Assembly (NCBI GenBank): GCA_016490735.1
Contig: JAEMWC010000007.1
Span: 1-64,000 of the forward strand
Source of the DNA: Pachyseris speciosa
Taxonomy: Eukaryota; Cnidaria; Anthozoa; Scleractinia; Pachyseridae
DNA: 64,000 nucleotides
Direction: 5' to 3'
The notes under the pieces are model-generated. The model had not been told where the DNA came from, did no database searches, and saw only the letters and a list, made by a program, of their open reading frames with translations. The translations under genes were made by a program, and so were the position numbers. How positions within the stretch are numbered: the stretch's first letter is position 1; each line of letters starts with the position of its first letter. This document shows positions 11,598-24,199 of this stretch, one piece after another.

Positions 11598-14500
11598 GCA
11601 ATAAAGGTTACACAATGGAAAACTATTCTTAAAATCATTATTATTTTGGATTTTTTGTCAATAATTTGACTTCGTAACTATACAATCTATGAAAGGGCCC
11701 TCCAAAGTAATAAGTGAAGTGTACAAGATTTCTTTTACATCTGCAGATTAGCATCCAGAGAATCGAGTATATGATTTACTTGATAGTGTAAAGTTATGTA
11801 AACACGGCCTATTTTAGCGTGGTCATATTACGTTTTGCTTGCTTCATTCTCACACATCTTTTATTATTTAGGAGCCGCCAAGGAAGGCCCCATATTACCA
11901 TCTTTCCAGCAAGCCCTTCAGTGGTTTCGGATTCTGGCCAACATTTCATGCCTGGCCACCACATCTGCTGGATCACGACTACATGAACACCTGGTTTGAT
12001 CCAAGACCCGTGATGGAAGGTAATAACGGACTTTGGAGTGGAACAAATAGTTTTCTCAATTAAGACTTGTAGTCTTGCAGAACTCATATCACAGACAAAA
12101 CTAATTGAAGCGTAAAGTTTGCGCCACCTCATCAACTAATCCACATGAACACTTGGTTTGATCCAAGACCTGTGATGGAGGGAAATAACGGACTTTGGAG
12201 TAGAGAAAATAGTTTTCGCAAGAACTCGTACCACAGACCAAACTAATTGGGGCGTAAATTTTGCGCCACCCGATCAATACAAATTCACTGGGCAAGGCAA
12301 ACTCCCTATAAATAGCTTTAACTACTTACTAGCCTTATCAAACATTTGTTTCCTTAAAGAGACCTAGAAACTTTACACTAGAAATTAAAGCTACCAAGCG
12401 CTACAATTCGTAAAAAGGTTTCAGAGGCCTACGCTATGTGTATGCTAATCGCTCCAGCACTTATAAATGTTTGAATGCAATTTAGTTTACAACGTTTGTA
12501 GCCTGTCCTTTGAGCGTTTGGAAATATTTTTGATTCTGACTACTTGTCATGGTGATTGTAGCGCTTTAAATTCCTTTCTAAAATATGTTTTTAAAGGATT
12601 TCATTAAATAGCCCATCAAATACTTAGAGATGTGCTGGACCTATGTTTTGTTTTGTTCTTTTTTAATTAAAAATGAAGAGCAGAATACATAGGATGTTTG
12701 GATGTGTTGTGCGCCAATTAAGTCTTTCATCGAGTAGTGACTATTTGGGTAAAGGATGATAATGGTGATGATGATAAAGACGATGACGATTACAGCGGTG
12801 ATGCTGATAATAATGGTGATGATGAAAATGATGATGATGATGGTGTGATGGTGGTGGTGGTGGTGATGATGATGATGATGACGGATGATGATGGTGGTGG
12901 TGGTGGTGATGGAAAGAAGCGACTACAAAGATTCTATTAGAAACGCATCCCCCTTAACGTCTAACTAACTACAAAGCTGTTGAAATGCCATTATTATTTT
13001 CGTCTTCTTTTGTTTCAGACAAGGGAGTTATGGCCCAACCCGGCATAAAACAAGAACCTTTGTCTCCAGGCGAGAGAATAATACCATCATGTGCCAAGGA
13101 AATTGATTTGGAAGAGGTAACTTTATTTGATTTATACCTCAGATGAGGCTGTTGTAAGGCCGATTTTTTCGTTACGACTTTTGTTTAATTTACACTTGCA
13201 TAGCATGTCTTAGGGTTTTAAAACAGGATCCGAAATCCAAAGTCATTTCACATTTAGAGCACGACAACTTGTGAGTTTGAGTCCACGAATTACGTAAACC
13301 ATGGCTATAAAAAATAAAGAAGATAAAGTCGTACCCAAGCTACTGGCTACTCACGCGGCAAGAGCTTGGTCCATTCAAGAAAGTTGGGAGGGACTGGTAC
13401 GAGAGATGGATGTGTAATCATTTGGGTAAACCAGGGGTCTTTAAAATATGCCGATGGTAGCTTTTCGTAAATTTTAATGTTTTAATGGTGGTTGAAATAT
13501 CTGCGATAATAACTGAAAAGCAATGTTAGGCGTTGATAGCACAAAAAGTCTGCTCAAACAATCCCATTATCCCTTGCTCATGTCAGCGCCCTTCTCCCTA
13601 CTCAGGAGCCCCTCACTAGGAGTGTCCCACAGTAAACCTATGTCACGGCATTTGTGCAGACCGATCTATTTTTAGTCTATTTTTCCCTCGAAATAGGGCA
13701 ACGAGGACGGCAACGGCAACGAGCGAAAACAAAGGCTCTGCACGTGCAAATACTTCTGGAACGTGCAGCGACTTGTGACTGGTCATCGGGGCTCCTGCGG
13801 GAGTCTGAAATTGACGGGAAATTCAATCTAAAAATACATTGGTTTGTAAAAACACCGTGACAGGAATATGGGGCAGTTGTACGCTCCTAGTGATAGGCTT
13901 CTGCTGGGAAGTGGGGAGCTTCAGATTTGCCCAGAACACGACTTCTTAAAACCATTCCCGTTGTACTACATGTTCTCTTCTGCTAGTAAGCAATCGAAAC
14001 ACAGAAAATTAAAGAGGACGACCCCCTTTTTTAAAGTCGTACGCATAGTCAATCTCGTATCCCAAGACGTAATTTTGGGTAGGGAAGGTGGTAGTTTAGA
14101 GAAGAGGATTACTACCTAGAAAAGGAACTTGTGATATCCTCTCTGGTGGGAAATCAGTTAACGGTATCATCTGAGTTTGGGATATTTCATGACTGTGTGA
14201 CATGAGCCTAAGGAAAGCTGCGCCATTCAAAATATTTTCTTTGAAGTTATTTTTGTTTTGTTTTATAGAGAACAGCTTAGTGAGACCAAAATTATCAACT
14301 GCTAGGAAATCTAATGCTAAATCATACCCTTTACAAATGTTGTATCTTTAACTCCTTAGGGTTCCACCGAAGTTGCTAAAGTTATCGTAAAGGAAGGTAA
14401 GTATTTTCTGGATGGTTTTTAAAAACATATGTTATTTGAAGCGAATAGAACCCAATAAAATGTACACTTTAGGAAATACAGGAATAAAAAAGGTAACCCC

Positions 14501-16959
14501 CTTTTTTGGACTACCATAGCTCAATATTTCATTCAGTTTTAAACACAATATTTTCCTTGTACAATGTAGAGCATACTTGACATCAGTCCTTATACAACAA
14601 GAAAGTAGTGCAAAAGAGTCTTCCATTACTGGTCACACCTTCTAAGGCTTTTTGCGTAACTTAAGTTTAACTAGGAAACACTCTGTAGAGGATAACTTAC
14701 CATAACATTTGACTGGTTATTGAATTAGGCAAACCATACTTTGACGAGGTCAGTAACTGATATTTTTTTATTTAATTATTTAATTGCATTTACACTCAAT
14801 TCACATGTCATCTCTTGCAGAGGATGAAGTTCCTAGCGACCAAGAAATTATCGACGTGAGTCAAAGATATGTTAAAGCTAGTTAGGCCTTACTTAACGAT
14901 AATGGACTCGTCGCGAGTGAATTAGAGTGCCCAATTATACAGAGAAGACCAAAATTAATTTCGAGATAAAAAATGCTTTATTTTAGGTTTTGTTAACTAG
15001 AACGCTTACTAAACGTTTTATCTGACTTACTTGTGGCAAATGATTCCGGCGAATGACTGAAAGTGAGTCACTCTACGTTTTTTAACTAGAAGAATTTTCT
15101 GAATTCATTTTTTCAAACGAATAATATGACCTGTTTTCATAAAAGATGCGTAAGATAGGTAAGATATGGTAACACTTTCAGTCCAAAATTGCCGAGATCA
15201 ATTACACCATTTGTTTTTCGAAGGCAGGTTATAGGTTACCAATTCTGCAGTTGGAGATTTTTCTGGCTGTTTCACCGCTGCTTTTCTCACCGAAATATAG
15301 CAAAACTCGCACCTAATGATTTTTGCTAAGTTTTGAAGACCATAGATGGGATGAGGATTTTCATCAAATTAAAGTACTTAGAAGCTGCAGTTAGATTGTG
15401 GAGATCAACTAATTTAACTACTTGATATTTCCTTCTTAGCTGGTCGATCAAATGTCAGAACAGAGCAGTTCTTCTCTTGAAGATATGGACGACATGGAAT
15501 TCAAAGAAACAAACGAGGAAGGTAAAAAACATTCAACATTTATTTTATCTGGAAAAGTTGCACACCATGCCGTAACGTAAGTAGAACCCCGATTACTAAA
15601 AGGTGCCATGGGGCTAAACATTTTGACGTTATAATAGTATAGGGGTTCGTTCTCCTGTCCTTTCTTCTTAAAGAAACTTTTTTTCATATTTTAAACATTT
15701 TGCTCCCAAAGTTAAGTAAAGAACTGCAGCGTGAAGCACTATTGTAATATTATTCTTACTTACTTCGCCACGAGCAGCATGAGAATTAAGTATCTGTATA
15801 GGTTTCCTTTGGGTTAAAATGAGCGCTAATCAAAGTCTGCTTTGTTTGGCATTTGCGTATGTGTAGTAATTTCTATTACTACTTCGAAACAATCAATCAA
15901 TCAATCAATCAGTGGGTAAACGTTTGGAACAAATTTCCATTTTCCCGGGCCCTACAAACTGCAGTTTAAAGGCAAAAGCACAACAATAATGTTCAAAATA
16001 ATGTCAAATGTATAGATATATGGACTTGGTCACCACTCGCATATGAATTTATTCCATAACGGATTAACGCTTCTAAATGCTTTATTATTGTCATTCCTTT
16101 ACCTTATAAATTGTATTTAAATGTCCTTTATAGTGTGAATAAATAAAAGAATTAGAATTAGAATTAGATTGAATCACATTTTTTACTTGTCCAAAGATTT
16201 GCGAGCTTGCACACTTGTGACGTAGGACACGTGCTTGTGTTGAGATATAATGCACTCGATTCGACCAATCATATAGCACGCGTAACTGTTTGAACATTTT
16301 ACAAAAACAAATAAGCAAAAAGAAAACAGAAAGATAACAAAAGAGCTGGAGAGAATTTTAGAGCGAATTTTAAAGAAGAAAACAACCGCAGCAAGCAAGC
16401 AATCAGTGCAAAAGCAAACAGTAAAAAATAGAAAAACGAATAACACGGTGGGCAGTGTGGCAACTGCATCTGTATCATTGTTTGATAATAGCAAAAAATT
16501 AAACGGCACTGTTCTTAAGCCAGTTAGTGAAGCCTCGTAGCATTTCGATACCTTCAGATGGTCTCAACTCGACGGAAGGGCTTGTGGGGAGGAGAGGACT
16601 GGGTTGCCCAGCGGGTGGGGAGGTGGCTGTTACATGAGGATTCATTGATAGCATGGCAACTGAGCAATGTTAATGCTTGCCTCAAAAAAATACTCCTAGT
16701 AATGTAACACAGTTAGAAGATTCCATCACGCGAGTCTCGAATGCTATTTAGTTTGTAATCTATGAATCCCATTACAAATAGGTTTCTTGCTTCTGTTTTA
16801 GGGTTCACACAGGATCATTCAGCCAACTCTGAACGCCCACCCCTGCGGCTGGTCTTAAAGACAGAGGGCTCAACAAGCTTTGGGAACGAATATTCGACAT
16901 CCCTCCCCCTCACACCTGACTCTACTAGGGAGATTCTGAATGTCATCAACAGATACTAA
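7039..16959 (+). CDS. IRF1/2-like interferon regulatory factor (gene A), 8 exons
   Basis: A nuclear transcription factor predicted to bind GAAA-type elements. Proposed exons are 7039-7426, 10767-10897, 11872-12019, 13019-13116, 14360-14396, 14821-14855, 15440-15521 and 16802-16959. All junctions are GT-AG and in frame, giving 1077 nt and 358 aa. Residues 1-115 are the IRF DNA-binding domain. Residues 130-173 are basic (KRSRRD). Residues 174-222 are rich in Trp, Phe and Pro. Residue 223 onward carries IKQEP (K233), and LKTE (K326) lies near the C-terminus. Both fit the sumoylation consensus, and vertebrate IRF2 has comparable IKQEP and IKEE motifs. Residues 256-306 are acidic and Ser-rich (SSSSLEDMDDM). 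I see no IRF association domain, which also fits the IRF1/2 type. Intron 1 is long (3.3 kb), so an extra in-frame exon there cannot be excluded. The last exon is partly duplicated beyond the stop. Confidence 0.85.
7427..10766 (+). other. Gene A intron 1
   Basis: A 3.3-kb intron with no repeat I can name. A 129-codon + strand frame (10245-10634, containing AYGSILPILFGPYFNN) lies just before exon 2. It has no recognisable family or clear splice context, and I treat it as probable chance or a transposon scrap. Confidence 0.5.
11556..11597. repeat. (AAT)n microsatellite in gene A intron 2
   Basis: About 12 AAT units, followed by a short imperfect stretch. Confidence 0.95.
12143..12280 (+). repeat. 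Partial tandem copy of gene A exon 3 with its donor lost
   Basis: This segment repeats about 11981-12136, which spans the last 38 bases of exon 3 and the start of intron 3. The coding part would again read MNTWFDPRPVME. The exon boundary GAAG|GTAATAAC has become GAGGGAAATAAC, so the GT donor is gone. The copy has no acceptor of its own, so it should be silent intronic DNA. Confidence 0.85.
12749..12912. repeat. (GAT)n/(GGT)n microsatellite in gene A intron 3
   Basis: About 160 bases of GAT and GGT units lying about 100 bases before exon 4. Long Asp or Val/Met open frames here are artefacts. Similar GAT arrays sit in an intron of B (30042-30254) and of C (53337-53511). Confidence 0.95.
14821..15521 (+). 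CDS. Gene A exons 6-7: single copy of the EIID-LVDQM module
   Basis: Exon 6 (14821-14855, phase 1 in, phase 0 out) encodes DEVPSDQEIID. Exon 7 (15440-15521, phase 0 in, phase 1 out) encodes LVDQMSEQSSSSLEDMDDM and then FKETNEE. The pair is a symmetric phase 1-1 unit that can be duplicated without breaking frame, which is what gene B appears to have done. The product is acidic and serine-rich, as expected of an activation or degradation region, though no function can be assigned. Confidence 0.8.
16069..16172 (+). mobile_element. LINE 3' end with (GAATTA)n tail
   Basis: An AT-rich stretch with GTGAATAAATAAAAG followed by (GAATTA)n. This is the usual look of a CR1/L2-type LINE 3' tail. It lies in the last intron of gene A. 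Confidence 0.5.
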
Positions 16960-16961
16960 GC

Positions 16962-17016
16962 CCCTTACACCTGTCTCTACTAGGGAGATTCTAAATGTCA
17001 TTAACAGATACCAAGA
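16962..17016 (+). repeat. 55-bp tandem copy of the last gene A coding segment, past the stop
   Basis: The segment that encodes PLTPDSTREILNVINRY (about 16907-16961) is repeated 55 bases downstream, after the TAA at 16957-16959, with five or six changes. Within the second copy the final TACTAA reads TACCAAG, so its stop is lost. Because 55 is not a multiple of three it would not extend the frame. Confidence 0.85.
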
Positions 17017-20000
17017 GAGCTCTCTTAGCTTGTCAAGTTTTAGTCGCGAAACGCGTACCTTAAAAACGTTGCTTAACTTTCCAATTCCTTGACTTCTGAT
17101 CCAAAGAGCAAAGGACTTGGAAACCTAAGGAAGCTCCCCCTGATTTCGGGTCTGTAAGGGAAGGGAGGGGAAGGTAATGGAAGGCGAGGGAAGAAGGGAT
17201 CTGCTGGATACAAGAACTAATCACTTGTGCAACATTCTATCCAGAAATATCTCTAGCTGCCATTTGATCTAGAATAAGGTCTCGAAGTAATCTTTTTACA
17301 TCATTCCATGATCATGTTGTGCAGTCGAGTTAAAGAGCGGAGGTAGTATACAGGACTTGTAATGTTTGTGTAAAGTTGCGATTGTAACAGTTGTTAAGAT
17401 ACACAGAAAGGAGAGGAATTGCCGTGTAACCGCGCCTCCAATGAATACATAAGAAATTTAACATCAACTCAAACCATGCCACTCAAAGAGGGTGTCTGAT
17501 TAAGGCTTGGCAATTGAAGGTAGCATCCATCAAAAACTTGTAATTGTTTTCATACGTGTTGAAAAGCCCTTACTTAGTAGCGAAAGCTATAACTGCAAAT
17601 AATTCAGATGAGAAACAAAAGCTAATTTCTAGACCATGGCTCTGTCACCAGAATACAGAGTCATAAGAGAGATTAAGACGGAAGTCGTACAGGTTTAAAA
17701 CTTGTTGCCTCATCATTATCAAAACACTCCCGTAATCCGTATTGTACTGGATTACAAGGGAGTGATCATTAACCTCCAAATATAAATTGTAGATACGACT
17801 ACTACCGTTAATTTCATGCGACCACAGTTAACACAACCCATGAAGATTGTTATTAATCTCGGAATTCATTTGAGTAAAACAATTAATTTTTGGGGTAAGA
17901 GTTGTTTAGAAGTTATATAAAAGTTGTTTTGTGTTATTTTGTAATTGAGACAATGATTAATTTCATAAAGGCTTTAGTACATTTCAGGGTAGGGTTAGTC
18001 TTTCACTTAAAGCTTTGTGTACTGATGGTAGATATACACCAGGTGTACTGATGGTAGATATACACCAGTAATACTGGAGCAGATATCAGTTATCCTGCGA
18101 AATTGCGTGGAATATCGCCTGATACTTAGCCGCCGGGGCCATAGTTGGCAAAGGTCAGTGGATATTCCACACGATTGAGCATGATAATTCTTTTATCGTT
18201 CAACACATTGATCTCAAGGTGCAATTTACTGAGTTTGTCGCATGTAGAAAAGCTTGAAATACCACCATTTTTCACCTCGATGCGTTATGTATATCGCAGG
18301 ATATCTGTTGAGCGCGCGCGATGAATATTGAGCACGCCAATAACATGTTTTAATATTGTCACAATCTACTGAATAATAAGAGCTGCCACCATCAGTCTAA
18401 GGCTAATATGTTAGTTGCATGTACTGTCTAAAAGCCAAGATTATGTTTGTTAATACAATTAGTATTCAAAATAAAAAAAATAAAATTTGGAAATGATTTT
18501 TGACCGGTGTTGTTACGCAGGTAGACGGGTTTATTTAACAATTAGATTATGGGCTGCAGGTTTCTATCGCGTGATAGCTGAAGAGGGTGTAGACCGAATC
18601 AGCTATTATGCATGATATCGAGAGCTAATAATCTTATTGTTTTGGTATGAATCTAATAGTCCTTCGAACCTAAAGAAGTAAATTATCTAAATCCCCCTCG
18701 CAGACACTTCGAAAACACGAAAAAACGGCCGCCATTTTGTTGAGCATAGCGTAGCCAATGAGAGAACGGCATTGGGCAGCGGTGATAGAGCGCTAGTAGA
18801 TTTATACTAATAGCTTGTAGTTCCTGTTTAATTTCAAAATCAAACAACCAAAAAATTCTTGCCAGCCACGTTTTCGTAATGGAATATAATTTTCGTTTTA
18901 TCATAGCGTACAATTCATAGCTTGTTATCGTGGAAGTCGTCTTACTCAACATCGTCATCATCGTCATCGTTATCATCATCAAACCAATCAAAAGATTTAT
19001 TTTAGAGTCAAATCAGGAGGCTCCTGGTCAAATCTAAAGTATGGAGTGACGTTTCGCATTAGGTCCTTTAGTTATTGTCTACCAGTATTACTGCCACGCC
19101 TCTTCGATCTCTGAGGACTTGCAGCGTATTCTGCATAAACTTTCCAAATACATGTACTTAAAATGTGGTTAGGAGGGAAGGAGGTAATTTTCGTTTTGTC
19201 CAACCCTCAGTGTGTCAGAAAAAAATGGCTTACGTTGGTACTGTAGACCGGTTGTTGTTGTTGTTGTTTTTGTCTTTTTTTAACGTTTGATACTTGTAGT
19301 TGACGAAAATCTGCCGCCACTGCTAGAAGAGCACCTTAAAATAAGTAAAAAGAAGAAACAACAACAACAGCAACAACCACAATAATAAAATAATAATACT
19401 AGAGGCCATATTGGCCTTTACTCGGCCTTCCATGAGGAAAACGGAAATTGCAATTTGCTACTTCTCGGCTACATGGTTGTAATCCTATGACATATTATAT
19501 ATTATATATTACATATACATTATATTATATTTTCTCCAATTTTCACTATGGCGTCATGCTGATCATGTGCAGACAATTGCACTGTCTTTTCATTCAACAC
19601 TGCTTGTGTTATGGATGCCCAGAAAACGACGGCATAGAAAACCGACTACCTGGAAAATGATCCTAGGAGTTTGTGTTTCTTGATCATAGGTCTGCTAGCT
19701 TGCAGGGGTGGGTGATATCCCGTACTTGAGTTATTCAGCAAAATGTACCAATCAAATTACAGAACAGGGCAGGCGGGTTGAAACTTCTCTTGAAATGTTA
19801 GTTGTTCAGACCTCAAAAATACAAGCTGAATCAAAGTTTTCATGTACGTGATATCAGTGATGATATAATCTGACATGGCGGCATTCTTTTTGTTTCTGTT
19901 GGCGCTTGCGCAGAAACGCCAGAAGTGAGCTTTACGAATGAAGCACGATAGAGAACGAGAATGGCTCGAAGCCGGAGATCGGAGCCTGATCGTTGGCGCC

Positions 20001-20200
20001 TGCGCAAACACACCAGAAGTGAGCTTTGTGGATGAAACGCGACAGAGAAAAAGAACCGTCAACATTTTTAGACTCGGCCGTTCCGCGTCCCGCGGGAAGC
20101 CTGAGTAAAATTTTAGACCTTCCACCGGAAGTCCAAGTAAAAAGCCACGTTTGGAGTCGTACCTTTTAAAATTGCAAAGTTATCGCTTCGCAAAGTAGGG
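17017..20200. other. 3' flank of gene A, paralogous to the flank of gene B
   Basis: No gene is seen. About 17340-19130 aligns by eye with 43300-44545 downstream of gene B (for example the shared wording around 17460 and 43370, 17940 and 43690, and 18820 and 44280), so both lie in an old segmental duplication. AATAAA-like signals cluster at about 18470-18486 and could end the gene A transcript. An (ATC)n patch (18950-18980) and AT repeats (19490-19530) are present. Confidence 0.5.
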
Positions 20201-20364
20201 AGATTTTTACAGAGGTTTGTGTTGGAGTCTTTGCAGTGTATATCCATAGACCCCTATCGGATCAACATACATCCCTTTCAAATTATAAAATTGCTTTACA
20301 GCTCAACCATTGAGAACAATAATAATAACACTTGTAAAAGAAAGCCCGCGATAGGTGCCACTAG

Positions 20365-21330
20365 TGCCCGGGTTGGGGAGGGGGGGGGGGGGGTGGGGAC
20401 ACTTCCTAGTAATAGGCTAATGGATATGTGCCGCTGGATGGGGTCGCATTTTCCCGACTGGGTTGACTATAATGGGGTTGCATTTTGAAAGAGTTACTAA
20501 AATGGGTCGCACATTTTCGGGATTTTGGGGTAAATGTACCAGAATGTTTGTACTATAGATGAAAAGTAAAGTGTTCTACATTCAGTTTAACAAATGTGCC
20601 GATTCATTTTAGGATGACCTAGTATTTGAAAGGCTTTAGAAGGTAGATGCATAAACAGAAAGTGGCTAAGTTGGGATCACGAAAATTACATTTTTCCAAA
20701 AGTGACTAAGATGGGGTCTATGTTTGACCACAGAATAGACTATGATGGGGTAGGGGTTCTGAGAGGCCAGCGGCAAATACCCAGCAAAACGTTATCCAAG
20801 TAGCGGGAAACACGGCAGTCTAATTCAAGATATCTGGAATTCAGTTTGGTCATGTTAAAAGTATTCTCCTCGCTGTTGAACTAGCAAACATTTGTATAGA
20901 CACTTCTCTCAACATATTAGTCGTTCAGACTTCAAAGACACAAGGTGAATCGACGTTTTCCGATACGTGACAACAGGCATCAATCTCGCAATTGTGAGTT
21001 GTTATTTATAGTTCGCGCTTGCGCAGAAACGCCGGAAGTGCCTTTTGTGGATGAAAATGAAGCCCATTTTAAACCTCGGGCTTTTTACTATCCCGAGTAA
21101 AAAGGAAGGGCTTTCGTTGATGATCTTATCGCCTAATGATGAAGAAGTAGCCTCTTCGAAAAAACATATCAAATTCAAGACTGGAGCGTACAAACCATAC
21201 CCTATTTCAGACCAAAATGGTCAAAATCGATGCCCTATTTCAGATCAAAGCGGCTAAGAAAAACCATACCCTTTGGGGCCGCACATACCTATATAGCCCA
21301 TTAAGGGAGTACCCCGCCCCGGGTTTCGAC
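20365..21330. mobile_element. G-rich dispersed repeats
   Basis: A run of G (about 20378-20398) is followed by repeated wording such as AATGGGGT and CCATACCCTATTTCAGA. The stretch near 21195-21320 shares the ACCATACCC...GGGGCCGCACATACCTAT wording with 40750-40860. These look like copies of one anthozoan MITE family with G/C-run ends. Confidence 0.4.
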
Positions 21331-21342
21331 CCAAGAAAAACT

Positions 21343-21762
21343 TAAGCCGGTTACAGACGAGCAAGTTTTCCTTGACAAGTGTCATTGACAATTTTTATTT
21401 GCTCATATTTATGAGCGACAAGTTTTCTTTGACAAGTTTTGCCTGAACAAGTTTTATTTGCTGGTGTGAACGGACGAACAAGTTTTCTTTGGCAAGTATT
21501 CACTGTAGCCAGCAATTCAATTACACAGCAAACAACATTTTATTTGACAAGTTTTCCTTGTCGACCCGTACAGATGAGCAAGTTCTGCAATGTGTCAAGT
21601 TTTTCCTCGATAAGTGCACTTGTTCAAAAACTAGCATGCTAGGTTTTGAACAAATGCACTTGTCAAGGAAAAACTTGACAAGTTTTTCTTTACACGCCAG
21701 CAAATAAAGTTTGTCAAGTCAAAACTTGTCAAGGAAAACTTGCTCGTCTGTAACCGGCTTTA
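21343..21762. mobile_element. Foldback MITE 1 (about 420 bp)
   Basis: Ends are inverted copies: GCCGGTTACAGACGAGCAAG on the left and CTTGCTCGTCTGTAACCGGC on the right. The interior is built from repeats of CAAGTTTTCCTTGACAAG on both strands. No coding capacity. A fragment of the same family is at 61971-62067. Confidence 0.85.
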
Positions 21763-21769
21763 TGCCCGC

Positions 21770-22194
21770 CGCACACGTGAGGAAAGAGCTGAGCAAAATG
21801 CCTCGCGAGGCAGATGGCTCAGCCGTTTCCTCTTGTGTGCGGTGAAATTTTGGTGAGAAATTCACCTCGCGAGGTCTTGCGAGACGAAAATCTCACAAAG
21901 TTTCGCCGCACACGTGAGGAAACAGCTGAACAAAATGCTTAGCGAGGCAGATGGCTCAGCCGTTTCCTCACGTGTGCGGAGAATTTTTGTGAGATTGTTT
22001 GATCTCACGGCCTCGCGAGGCGAAAATCTCACCAAAATTTCGCTGCACACGTGAGAAAACGGCTGAGCCATCTGCCTCGCGAAGCATTTTGCTCAGCTAT
22101 TTCCTCACGTGTGCGGCGAGCTTAAGGAAGCGGGGCATCTGCCTCGCGAGGCATTTTGCTCAGCTGTTTCCTCGCGTGTGCGGCGGGCTTTAAT
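21770..22194. mobile_element. Foldback MITE 2 (about 425 bp)
   Basis: It immediately follows MITE 1. Terminal GCCCGCCGCACACG and its inverse CGTGTGCGGCGGGC frame four to five alternating copies of GAGGCAGATGGCTCAGC and CCTCGCGAGGC. Open frames inside are artefacts of the repeats. Confidence 0.85.
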
Positions 22195-23268
22195 CATGCA
22201 TAAATGTAACGCATGTATCACGCCTTTCTTTTGGAGGTTTCGGTAACGTTTCCTAACATAGGAATCAAACCCAAAGATCATGATACATCCGAGTAGTTTA
22301 TAATTCATCTTCCCAGTTGAATGGGTCATAGGTACTTTGATTCAAATAGTTATGGAAGAGCTAGGGATATAGTAGTAAATCTTTTGAAAGCCATTCTATC
22401 TAAGCTTTGTATTGGTCCATTAGTTCACATGTGACGTTGATTGAAGATTCTAAGAAGACGCGTGAATGTTTGTCTAATTTGAAATTCATGGCTGTAAAAT
22501 TCGCAAGAGCAGGACATTTGCATATCTCATTACAAAAGTAAGAAATTTAGTGGTTTCTTTTGGCTTTTGCTTACAACATTAAAGGTTGAGATGACTTTTA
22601 TATTCCGCCAAGTGTTTTGGTTAAAACGTTTACTGTTGCCAAAAGGGATATGAAAGGGCAGATCAATATCTCGTGATAAGTGTGTGGTTAGACAAACAAG
22701 CGTAGGATGTTTTTGTTCAACTCGTCTGACCAAAGAAGGGCAATGTCATTAACGCGTAGCAATATCAGTCTGTTCTTTGGAGTTTGCCAAGATCACTGAT
22801 GTGCGACATTCAAAGCTTTTAAAACCACTGAAGTGTTTAAAGGATTTTACGATGTACCCTCGCGTCTAAAGTGTCGGCTATCTTTTTACAGAAACTCGGC
22901 AGCACACGTTTGTCAACTAGAATATTGATTACACCCGGGGATTCCCCGACGAATTTGCAAATTTCGCCACCTGTCATACAAGCGGCAGTATGTTTACATA
23001 TTCTGGCGTGTTGATTCCACGAATTCTATAGAGGAATAACACCATTTTCTTAAAAAAGCTATTTTACTAAAAAAAAAAATAATAATAATAAATCTATAAC
23101 GAATTTATCACATCAGAAGCGTATAACCCCATATGCTTCTGATCACATTCAAATGCAAAAAAACAAAACAAAAAAAATTAGGTAAAAAACGAAGCGCCTG
23201 TAACATGTTTACAATGTGAGTTTCTGGATTTTCGATTTTTCCACCAGAAATCAACCCGTAGATTAGAA

Positions 23269-23273
23269 ACAAC

Positions 23274-23343
<70 letters not shown>

Positions 23344-23381
23344 GAAGTTAAAGATATTGTGCATCAAATGGGAACTCGGAA

Positions 23382-23412
<31 letters not shown>

Positions 23413-23503
23413 CACGACCCTCAAATCCCATCTGGGGCTCGGATTTTTTTCCGAGTTCCCATTTGATGCACAATATCTTTAACTTCTCTTATATTTACTC
23501 GCT

Positions 23504-23542
<39 letters not shown>
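23269..23542. repeat. (AAT)n tract interrupted by a perfect 67-bp-arm palindrome
   Basis: AAT units run to about 23342. A hairpin with identical 67-base arms follows (23343-23409 and 23421-23487) around an 11-base loop, and AAT units resume at about 23505. On the - strand, loop plus arm reads GGGTTCAAATCCCAT, which resembles a tRNA B box. Gene C has only a short AT-rich string at this site, so the element is specific to B. Confidence 0.9.
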
Positions 23543-23546
<4 letters not shown>

Positions 23547-24199
23547 GAGGGGAAAGAAAACTAGCTATAGCAAACAATTTTCACTCCTATATGCTCCCGC
23601 TCAAGGCTAAGTTTGGTTAAGTTAAGGGCGAAATTAAACGAGATTTGACCGAAGCAATGGGCGGGAAGCGAAGAAGCAGACAGGGTAACATCGCTGGGAA
23701 CTCGTCTAAAAGCCCTGAATTTGGGTAACTAGATGCACCTGGCAACGATGAGAAAGGAAAACAACGTAACCCGTGGAGATCTTGGCTTAAAACGCAAAGC
23801 ACGCTCGAGTTTCGCGGAATATTTAGTAGTAAAAATAGTAACTACAATGACCTTTGTATTATTCAAAGAAATATTATATTGCGTGATTGCATCTGGAATC
23901 CTCGAACAAAGAAAGGGAAAAACCCCTTCTCTTCAAATGGTAAATAAACAATCGCTACTCTCGCTAAAATTAAACTCATCCCTCATCTGCAACCATTTAG
24001 AGCAAAAACATTGGCTTTGTTGACACTGATTTGAAAAATAAAATCATTTCGTAACTAGAACAAATGAATATAAGAAGAATTCATGCGGTCTTCTAGAATA
24101 TTTTAAACATGTCTGATATCAGTTTGTTGATTGACAGGCCACCGGTAAGCCCTTGAAGTGAAACAGTGTGAAACAGTAGAAGGGAAAAACCCCTAAGTC

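Noticed and set aside
12737..12940. Asp-rich 67-codon frame
   Set aside because: It is translated (GAT)n/(GGT)n repeat in an intron of gene A.
21862..22193. Several 60-74-codon frames on both strands
   Set aside because: They arise from the internal repeats of foldback MITE 2.
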